A DNA stretch of 64,000 nucleotides from positions 18,305,544-18,369,543 of the forward strand of contig NC_034009.1 in the NCBI RefSeq assembly GCF_000346465.2. The letters run 5' to 3'. The DNA is from Prunus persica. Taxonomy: Eukaryota > Streptophyta > Magnoliopsida > Rosales > Rosaceae. Both the position numbers and the translations under genes were made by a program. Numbering within the stretch: the stretch's first letter is position 1; the number at the start of each line of letters is the position of its first letter. Under the pieces are notes generated by a model. The model was not told the origin of the DNA. It did not search any database and saw only the letters and a list, made by a program, of their open reading frames with translations. Positions 55,766-64,000 of this stretch are shown here, in pieces.

Positions 55766-57421
55766 TAGGTGTGTAAGTCGGATTGGAAAATCTGATTCCG
55801 ACTGATTCCAGTCCGAATATTTTCAAAAAAAAAATCCGACTCCGATAAATCCGATATCTGAAAATGCCGAATCCGACATTTCCGATAAATGCCAAAAATT
55901 CAGCAATTTTTATCCGAAAAAATTCCGAAGTTTTCCGAACCCATTCCGATCCAATTTTTCCGAAGTTTTCTAGAAAATTTCAAAATTCTTATGATAATTG
56001 CATTATTTTTAGTGTATAGGTGTTATATATGTTTCATTTCGTAGGTCACATACAAATATTCGTATATACTAAAATAGGCTTTGCCAAAAAAATATATGAA
56101 ACATAATAGTTTATAACTTTAAGAGTATATATTTTTGGCAAATGTGCTTGTTTGAATATAACAAAAAATGCATATATGTTCTTATTATATCAAAACGTAC
56201 TACATATGTGGTAAATGTAGGGAAGTATCATACTATTCCATTTTGTATTTTATGTATGTATGTATTTTAAAATTTTAAACTATCTTTATTTAAACTTTTA
56301 ATTACATGAAACATCACATATAATATAAATATATTCATTGGAGATTGACAATTATAGTATTCCAATTGTATAGAGCAAGACTAACATATTAAGATATTGA
56401 ATGAACAAATAGTATTAGTTCCTTTTGTAAACTTTTAATCCATTATGTTATTTTTAAAATTTCCATCATGTACACCCTCTTGTAAGACTTCATTTGGATG
56501 AAGAGATTCTAAATCCATGTATGTCAAAATTAGCACAATAATGAAAAAAATTAAATCAAAAGAAATCAAAAGTCTGACTTAAGCTTCCTTGCACACATTC
56601 TCTGTCTTTTATATATATGATATATTAAAATTAAAAACCTTTTGTTTATCAGAAATTAAAAGACAAAAGTAAAGAGCTAAATAAATAAAATTAAAAGTAA
56701 AAAAAAAAAAAACAAAACGTTCCATCTCCCACTTATCTATCCCTCTTTCTTTTCTTTATTTAATTTCTCAATTTCCCACTTACCCTCATTTCATTTGTTT
56801 ATTTTCCCCCTCTCTCTTCCAATACTCAGGTTCTTAACCCCTAAGTAACACTTCTTTTTTTTGTTTTTTTTTTTTCCATTTGCAGCCGTCACACCCTTTT
56901 CTTTTTTTTTTCCTTTTTTTTTCTTCTTTCCTCCCTCTCTTTCATGGCTCCTCTATCTTTTCTTCTTCCTCCTCTCTCCTTATTCTTGTTTGGGTTCGAT
57001 CGGTTGGTCGAGTGATTGGGTTTAATTGTGTTATGTTTGACAGTGATACTTGTGCTCTGTCTTTGGAGATGTTGAATTCATATTGTGTGAAAATGCTGAG
57101 TTATTAGGTGGAGGGATGGTGGATGGAGGCTGTGGTGGGTTTGACTGTGGTGGAGGCTATGGCGTTGGCGTTGGAGTGGGTCTCATAGAAGAAGACAAAA
57201 GAGAAAGGAAAAAGCAGCGGGGTGTTCCATTTTTGGGTCTGGGATTTGAGAAAGAAAGTATGATTATATTATAAAGAATTCAAAACTTCGGAATCGGAAA
57301 GTTCCGAATTTTTTCGGAATTTTTTGGAATCGGAATCAGAAGTGTTTATTGAATTCCGAAGGGTTTCGGACATAAATTAGAATTGTTGTTTCCGATCCGA
57401 TCCAGCCGAATTACATGCCTA
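55766..57421. mobile_element. Non-autonomous hAT element, 1.66 kb
   Basis: The ends TAGGTGTGTAAGTCGG and CCGAATTACATGCCTA are imperfect inverted repeats. They are flanked by ATCAAGCT (55758-55765) and ATCAATCT (57422-57429), an 8-bp duplication with one mismatch. Both subterminal regions are packed with CCGAAT/TTCCGA words in opposite orientation. The centre holds a pyrimidine-rich stretch (56740-57000) and small frames (56880-57107, 57050-57274) with no domain. No transposase is seen. Confidence 0.75.
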
Positions 57422-57805
57422 ATCAATCTTCCACACTAAAATTGATCTTAAGAATCTCAATGGATTTTCTTCACATGTATTGATTCTACAATTGTTCTAA
57501 ATTCCTCTTTAGTTCACTCCAATATCTTACATATTTTTTTTTTTAAAAGAAAGGAAAAAGAAACATTTCTGCAATAAGAAGAGTTAATACAAGAAGCATT
57601 AAAATTTATAGTTTTCTCTAATATATAAGTTAGCTTTAAAGATTGTATTTTATTGTAAAGCAAACTGATCATTTACCATTTCATGGTATAAAAGCATGAC
57701 TTTTTTTGTTGTTGTTGGGTATAAAAGCATGACCTGTGTGATCTTTTTGTTCATATATTATGTGTTTGGGAGGCTAGAACATTTTATGAAGACCCCGGAA
57801 TGAAA

Positions 57806-58670
57806 GGGAGTATTTTTGCTCACCACTTTAACTCAAGGTGTATCCTCACCACCCTTCCCAAAAGGTGACACATGTCCATGGATTTAACTATAGTTAACTC
57901 TTTATTTTTTATTTGTTTGATGACATTATTATGAGAGAGAAACGATGATTTAATAAGATTTTTCCTAATTTAGCCTTATTCTATTAATTAACTCAACAAA
58001 CTTTCCACTTTTATATTAATTACCAATTAAGCTAATAACAACCCGAATAATTAACAACAGCAGAACAGTCATTACTTAAAGAAATAAAAATTAACAGTCT
58101 TCCACTTCCCATGAATCTGTTGGCATCTCAATCTTAACGAAGGACATGAATTGTTAAATTCGAATTTGGCCTTGATACTCAGAAAACTAAATAAAACAAA
58201 GCAAATTTATAATGAAAAAAAAAAAAACAATACATAGTACTAAAAAAAACAAGTAACAATATAGACGATACCTATCTTTTGCTTGAACAAAGGAAAGAAG
58301 TCTATTGAGCAAAGTTCACATATAAGCACCCAAATTGTGGATTATCAAGAAACTAGAAATTCTCAATTCAAGGGACTTCTATATTTTTTTTTTTTTGGAA
58401 TAGTAACGTATGCCTTTTCAGTTTTCATTGTTTTGATTTATTTTTAAATTAAATTAATCAAGAAAAGTGGAAAGTTTGTTGGGTTAATTAATAGAATTAG
58501 GCTAAATTAGGAAAAATCTTATTAAATCATCGTTTCTCTCTCATAATAATGTCATCAAACAAATAAAAAATAAATAGTTAACTATAGTTAAATCCATGGA
58601 CATGTGTCACCTTTTGGGAAGGGTGGTGAGGATACACCTTGAGTTAAAGTGGTGAGCAAAAATGCTCCCC
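57806..58670. mobile_element. Mutator-like MITE with ~206 bp inverted arms
   Basis: The arms 57806-58011 and 58463-58670 are nearly identical in inverted orientation (for example CTCACCACTTTAACTCAAGG and its complement). The flanks GGAATGAAA (57797-57805) and GAAATGAAA (58671-58679) form a 9-bp duplication with one mismatch. Long arms plus a 9-bp duplication are typical of Mutator-like elements. There is no coding sequence in the 450-bp centre. Confidence 0.85.
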
Positions 58671-58679
58671 GAAATGAAA

Positions 58680-60750
58680 TACGGATGTGGTCTAAACAGT
58701 CCAGAACAAGTGTGAATCTCAGGTCTGTCAAAGAATCTTGGAGTGCAAGACATCCTATTTGGAAATGTAGGAATTCTAGGTACCCTTTCAAATAAGTTAC
58801 AGATTCAACAAAACAATTCAAAATTCCAAAACGTAGTGTAGAAGTCAAAATGTTATGCGGATAATGTGTGATTCACCTAATTCCTTCTTTCCCCTTTTAA
58901 AGATAATGCATGCAATTGGATTTTAATAGTTGAACAAAAATCTTCACTATCAACCAAAAAAAAAAAAGATTGTAAATTATTGTAAATTATTTTTTTGGGT
59001 CTTTCAACAAAAATGTTCAACGACCAAGAAATAGATTATTGTAATTTTTTTTTTGGGGGAAGAGCCAATTGTATTTGTATATATGTAGAGTCAGCTAAGC
59101 AAGCCTGAGCACGGTAGAGTCAAACCCGATTAAGTAAGGCCCAACATGGTATGATCCATATCTTTGGTCGACCCATTTAAAGTCCATTTATTAAATTACA
59201 TTTGTTTTATACACAAATAATATAAATTATTATTATATTTATACCTTAAATTCAAGCCTATTTCTTTTCTTTGATAATATATTTTAAAAGTGAATGTTTT
59301 CTTATAAATAAAATAATGATTTATTTTTTCAAGTTTCTACTTTTTATACCCAACACAATATGCCCTTTTCTATTTAAATGCAATTTAAAAAAAGTTATTG
59401 GCCTTATTTATTATTTTTTTTTAACAAATAATAAATCTTGTTTTTTTTCCCCCTAAAATAATAAATCATGTTAGCATATAAATAGTTGTAAAAAAAGATT
59501 GAAATTGAGTCAAAAATAAAATAAAAATTGCAATACATAAGTCGAGCTCAGCATGAGCCCATATCAACGTGTTTAGTGGAGTGGCACGAGTGCTGCCCAT
59601 TCCTATATGGGGTTGGGTCGGGTCATGGACTCAAGTCGGACTTATCATTTTCATAAATGAATAGGTTAAGTTTGACCTGCTTATTAAATGGGTCAAATCT
59701 AAACGGCCAAGTCGGCCCAACACATACTGTTTGACACCTGTAGTTGTGACCCTAACTGCTTTTCTCCTGACTTTATACTAGTTTTTTTTTCTCTCTGCTC
59801 TCTCCCATGCTTCCTCTTCCTTATAAAAATCCTTTTTTGCTTTCTTTCTGTAAAAATCCTTCTTGTGGTATTTTGGAAACATTCGAATAATTTTATTTTG
59901 TGCTATCTTTTGTGTTATGAAATTATTATAAAAAGAGAAAGACATTAGAAGAATTTATGACCGCAATACTAAAACCAAATTTGTGGAGAAGAAGGATTGA
60001 GAGATAAACCACTTTTGAAGAAACGAAAAGAAATGAAAAAAGGAAGACCCAACCCGGTTTGTTGTTTGTCTTGATGCATAGGGGGAGTACAATATCCAAC
60101 CCAATCCATTTAAACCGACCAATCCAATCTAATTCAATTTTAAATGGTTTCGATGATTTAGCAGATTAGATTGGACCGTAATTTCTAAAACCGACATGAT
60201 TGGATCGGATGACAGATTTGCTTGTGAGAAATTCCAATCAAATCAAATCCAATCTAGTTAGTTTTATGCTTATTTTGCTCATTAGGTAATTGTCATTAAG
60301 AAAGTTATGAATATTTTAAGTAATTTGATGGAGTTATGTTTAATATATTATAAATCAAAATTATTTTCTCTAGCATTTCATTTATATTTTACATTTACAT
60401 CTACTAAAAGTGTTTTATTATATTAAACTTCACAATAAATGTTGCATATTTCATTATTATCTTTTCATTATGAAAACCGATCATCCAATCCAATCCAATC
60501 TAATATTAATTGGATCGGATCAAATTGGATTTAAACCTCTAATGTGATCGAATTGGATCGGAAAAATCATAATCCAATCTATATTGAATCGGATGTAGAT
60601 TGACAAAATTGTATATGTTTTAAACCGGTGTACAAGTGTCTTTGTAAAAAAATTTGTACTTGTGAAAAAAAACTATCTCCTGCCCCTTCTATCCATTGTA
60701 AGGAAACTAGAAAAACAAAGTTGATTTCCCATCAAAGAAAAACTTGCTTA
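58680..60750. other. Gene-free stretch with hAT-like debris
   Basis: No gene is supported. 59090-59740 (GGTTGGGTCGGGTCA, ending TTTGACACCTGTAG) and 60080-60610 (dense CCAATCCAATC/GGATTGGAT words in opposing orientation) look like decayed hAT-type elements. Their ends were not resolved. Confidence 0.4.
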
Positions 60751-60754
60751 AATG

Positions 60755-61712
60755 TCAAAATGGTCCTTGTGTTTTATTGTGTTGGCCAATTTGGTCTCTG
60801 CATGTTTAATTTGATAAATTTAATCCCTATGCTTAGACATATTAGCCAATATGATCCATTCCGTTAAACTTGTCATTAAAAGAATTTAGAAGCTACTAAA
60901 TATTTATTACAAAACTATAACTACTTGAATTCAATTTAAAAATAAATAAATAAATAAGAACTATAGAAATAAAAATGAGATCTAAAAACTAGAAAAACTA
61001 AAAACAAAATACACCACCATCAACGCTTCCCCTGCCTGCCTATCCCATCCCACCACAATTCTCTCCTTTCTTCTCTCTTTCTTTCAACAACAACCTACTA
61101 CCACCCTGTCCACCTCCACCCCCAACCACTTTCCCCACCCAGACCTCAAGGCCAATTCCTAAAGCCACACACACCACAACAACCCCAATCCACCCGACCT
61201 CTAACCTCTCTCTCTCCCTCAAGAACAACCCCAACCCACACCTCAAGTACTTATACATCTTTCCCAACTTGACAATTCCTCGGCCATTTGCCCTGCCATC
61301 TCTCCTCATCGGTCATCGCCACACACCTTCCCCATCCCCCCATCCCTCCCCTTCAGCCGTGTTCCTCCGCTCATCACCCTCCCCCTGCCCACAGTGGTCA
61401 CCCAATTCCCATTTTTCTACTATCTGAGCAGCCCCTCCCCTTCCTATTACCTTTTTTTGTTTGTTTTTCTAATGTTATATTTTAATGAAGTTTTAATATT
61501 TTTAAGTTAATTTAATTTCTTTTATTAATTTCAAAAAGATTTATAGGTTTTCAAAAGATAAAAAATAGTTTATAATGCTTATTTAACTGCAAATTTAACA
61601 TATTGAACCACATTGACTATCTATCCTAAACACAGTGACTAAATTGGCCAAATTGAAAACATAGGGACTAAATTGGCTAACATAGTAAAATACAAGGACC
61701 ATTTGAATATCC
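60755..61712. mobile_element. Long-TIR element with GGTCCTTGTGTTTTA ends
   Basis: 60755-60870 and 61595-61712 are inverted, diverged copies (AATGGTCCTTGTGTTTTA ... CCAATTTGGTCTCTGC and the complement). The centre contains a C-rich block (61015-61450) with no credible gene. Probably Mutator-like. The exact ends and target duplication are unresolved. Confidence 0.55.
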
Positions 61713-62829
61713 CATATTAAATCAACCGGCTACAAAAAGAAACCAATCTCGTAGAAGAAATATTGTGTCTAGGCCCAAACTTTTAACCTTATATTATATT
61801 AGATTTTACCTGAGTGTTTTTATTTTTATTTTTCGATTTAGAACCAAAATGACTCCGTTTTTAACATTTTATGACACTTATTTCATCATCGCAATCCAGT
61901 ATTTGTTCTTTTGTATTTTTTTCAAAGCCATTCATGAATTTTTTCATAACCTTGCCAAACTCAGTCATCAAAACTGCAACATCTTTCTCTCTCTTCAGGA
62001 CTAGTTAAGTTGACATTGAATTTTCAAAACATTTAATTTTACTTTGGAAAATAAAACCTATAATTTTTTTTCAAATAATAAATACAGAGACATTTTTCAC
62101 ATTTTTTCATATTTTTCATTCTTTTTTATAACATTACATTAATTGAATTGAAGAGTCAGTTGGGCCACAAAATATTAAATTAGCAAATAAAGGTTTTCAA
62201 ATTGCCACGTAAATTAACAAACTTCAATTTGAAGAATTTGATTTGCTACTATTATTGAAGATGCTTCTACAATGAATGTGCTTCCATATATACAACTATT
62301 TTCTTAGGATGAATGCGTGTGCTTGTATCCTGACTTTCATGCTCATCATGGGATTAAGTTTAACCTTCGGGTTATTCTTTTATCTTTGTACTGATTATCT
62401 CGAATTAATAAAAGTTCTACTTAATCAAAAAAAATAAAAAAAACCACACACACACAATAATTAAAGACTTTAATTCGTATTAAGCCCAAAAAGATTACAA
62501 GGCGAAATTGGATATATATAGTCAACACCTTCTACCCTAAATGTTTGCACGCATAAGTTAGCATATGATTTATTAGCGAAGATGCATGGTTTTATCAATA
62601 GAAAAGATATGAAATCCCCAAACCAGAAAGACAAAAAAAAAAGAAAAAAAAGAGAGAGGCATTGATCAGATAAGTGAACCAAACCAATAACGAATAAGCA
62701 AAATACCAAATTAAATAACATAACTGAGAATAAGGAAAACTAGAGACTAGATATCCTATTCTGGGTTTGTTTACTCTAACAGCTTGGAGCAACTAGCTAA
62801 ATAAATGGAGCTTTCCTCCATGGCTTAAT
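61713..62829. other. Spacer before the multi-CLE gene
   Basis: No gene is supported. 62290-62450 has an AATAAAAG signal followed by an A-rich tail, like the 3' end of a retroposed or LINE sequence on the + strand. The part near 62800-62869 should include the 3' UTR of the multi-CLE gene. Confidence 0.4.
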
Positions 62830-62884
62830 TAATTCCAAACTCTTCCGACAAAAAAAAAAAAAAAAAAAATTATTCCAAACTCTT
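62830..62884. repeat. 13-bp direct repeat flanking a poly-A run at the CLE stop codon
   Basis: ATTCCAAACTCTT occurs at about 62831-62843 and 62872-62884, on either side of about 20 A residues (62850-62869). The TAA stop of the CLE gene (- strand) lies at the inner edge (62870-62872). Confidence 0.85.
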
Positions 62885-63694
62885 TGCTATAGGAATACCC
62901 AATAAGCGTCTTGAACGGAGTTTCAGAAGATTGGCTTTCACAGGCGAAGGTTGTGGAGGCGGACCAGACAGTACTCTTGAAGGCAGTTCCTCGGGAGACT
63001 CTGCCCGATTTGGGCCGGTAGGCACAAGCCTATTGAGATGATAATTTGCAGGATTATCATCCAACTCTGGTGGTTCCTCAGGGGACTCTTCTTGATTTGG
63101 GCCAGTAGGTACAACCCTCATTTGATGATAGTGTGCAGGACTATCATCGAACTCTGGTGGTTCCTCAGGAGACTCTTCCTGATTCGGGCCAGTGGGCACA
63201 AGCCTCGTGAGATGATAGTTTTCTGGATCATCCAACTTTTGCTGCGGGGGAACGTTGTGATGCAAAGGATTTGGACCGGAAGGAACCTCCCTCAAGATTT
63301 GATGATTTGCAGGATCATCCAACTTCTGCTGCGGGGGGAGGATGTGATGTAAAGGATTTGGACCAGAAGGCACTTCCCTCAAGATTTGATGATTTGTAGG
63401 ATCATCCAACTGTGGTGGCAATATGTTATGCAAAGGATTTGGACCGGAAGGCACCTCATTCAAGGTACGATAATTTTTTGCATCATCAACCTTTGGTGGT
63501 AATATGTCGTGTAAATGGTTTGGGCCAGAAAGGACCTGCCTCTTGATCCAATCCTTGAGGAGAGGATGTTGATCAGCACGTTTGATTGGCCTCTTCAGAT
63601 CAATGTTTGCAGACCCTTGATCACAGAAACAAGAAGAGGACAGCAAGAGAAGAGTGGTGAACAGCACAAACAAGTAGGTCTTAGGAAACTCCAT
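62870..63694 (-). CDS. Secreted precursor with eight tandem CLE-like motifs
   Basis: This 274-residue protein has a strong signal peptide (about 1-24) and then a repetitive secreted part. CLE dodecapeptide motifs (consensus RxVPSGPNPLHH) occur at 52-63 (RQVLSGPNHLHD), 79-90 (NEVPSGPNPLHN), 106-117 and 135-146 (both REVPSGPNPLHH). Related but altered motifs are at 164-175 and 193-204 (RLVPTGPNQEES, RVVPTGPNQEES), 222-233 (RLVPTGPNRAES) and about 239-250 (SRVLSGPPPQPS). Spacing is 27-29 residues, with linkers such as ILPPQQKLDDPANHQIL. CLE peptides are processed, Pro-hydroxylated 12-13-mers perceived by LRR receptor kinases of the CLV1/BAM/PXY type. Most CLE genes encode one motif at the C-terminus, so this array is unusual. 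One exon; a TATA-like CTATAAG lies about 45-50 bp upstream of the ATG. Whether each motif is released is unknown. Confidence 0.88.
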   Translation of the reverse strand: MEFPKTYLFVLFTTLLLLSSSCFCDQGSANIDLKRPIKRADQHPLLKDWIKRQVLSGPNHLHDILPPKVDDAKNYRTLNEVPSGPNPLHNILPPQLDDPTNHQILREVPSGPNPLHHILPPQQKLDDPANHQILREVPSGPNPLHHNVPPQQKLDDPENYHLTRLVPTGPNQEESPEEPPEFDDSPAHYHQMRVVPTGPNQEESPEEPPELDDNPANYHLNRLVPTGPNRAESPEELPSRVLSGPPPQPSPVKANLLKLRSRRLLGIPIAKSLE

Positions 63695-63739
63695 CTCTGA
63701 TTATTGTTTGACGGCTCTTTAAACAGCCAACTACACCTT

Positions 63740-63746
63740 CTTATAG
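63740..63746 (-). promoter_or_regulatory. TATA-like box of the multi-CLE gene
   Basis: CTATAAG on the - strand, about 46-52 bp upstream of the start codon. It is the only TATA-like word close to the gene at a plausible distance, and implies a very short leader. Confidence 0.45.
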
Positions 63747-64000
63747 GGCTTTCAATTTCCTAATCGACTTCGGAACTTATTGCTTTACCCTTTTTGAATC
63801 TTTCTGTGATGCGAAATACAAGATTTGCTTACCCTTTTTTGGTGCTCTAACCTTACTAGGGTTTCAGTCCTCCTCCCTATATGAATAATTGTACTGCGTT
63901 GCGGTAATCTTGAGACTTTAAGGGAAGACCTTGGAAAAGCCCAAAGGAGAGGAGAAAAATTTTAAAAAAAGCGGAAATGGGACAAAATTGGCCCTTATTT
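63747..64000. other. Upstream sequence of the multi-CLE gene to the window edge
   Basis: Promoter territory for the leftward CLE gene. No other feature was recognised. Confidence 0.4.

Noticed and set aside
57050..57274. Gly-rich frame inside the hAT element
   Set aside because: It is short and low-complexity, with no family recognised, and lies in a non-autonomous transposon.
63038..63352. 104-codon + strand frame opposite the CLE gene
   Set aside because: It is the antisense of the repeated CLE coding units; its own repeats only mirror them.
62870..63694. Alternative identity as a CEP, PIP or IDA-type peptide precursor
   Set aside because: The V-P-S-G-P-N-P-L-H-H/N pattern is the CLE consensus; the CEP and PIP hallmarks (PTxPGxSPGxGH, SGPSxxGxGH) are absent.

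Overview
This window is nuclear DNA from a flowering plant. The evidence is two intron-rich or plant-specific kinase genes (GCN2 and ACR4), a nuclear-type tRNA-Thr, Cassandra TRIM retrotransposons carrying 5S-rRNA-like LTRs, and plant-type hAT, CACTA, PIF/Harbinger and Mutator-like elements. Codon use, intron signals and element types fit a eudicot, and a woody rosid such as Rosaceae is my best guess. I cannot fix the species from sequence alone. Nothing suggests organelle, bacterial or viral origin.

Layout. 1-7.1 kb is a tandem array: seven near-identical units of about 640-690 bp plus a truncated eighth, then three more diverged units of about 800 bp. A fold-back element separates the two parts. 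7.1-12.5 kb is transposon debris, including a 2.7-kb solo LTR with a perfect 5-bp target duplication and a hAT element nested in another inverted-repeat element. 13.07-35.28 kb is a complete 29-exon GCN2 gene on the + strand, with introns swollen by solo LTRs, copia and LINE relics and MITEs. 36.3-36.7 kb is the last exon of a truncated LRR-XII receptor kinase. 38.0 kb is tRNA-Thr(TGT). 39.5-42.3 kb is an intact, intronless ACR4/CRINKLY4 receptor kinase on the - strand. 43-62.8 kb is gene-poor and holds a PIF-like element with an expanded AT-rich core, a copia gag relic, an exportin-1 (XPO1) pseudogene fragment, two Cassandra insertions, a CACTA end, a hAT element and long-TIR elements. 62.87-63.69 kb (- strand) is the most striking gene: a secreted precursor with eight tandem CLE-like motifs.

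How the genes relate. GCN2 is the amino-acid-starvation eIF2alpha kinase. GCN2 and ACR4 are, to my recollection, also neighbours in Arabidopsis (At3g59410 and At3g59420), so this pair looks like conserved microsynteny. ACR4 takes part in perception of CLE-family peptides such as CLE40 in Arabidopsis. Finding a multi-CLE precursor about 20.6 kb from ACR4 is therefore notable, though linkage alone does not show that they interact. All gene models were read by eye. No database search or alignment program was run.
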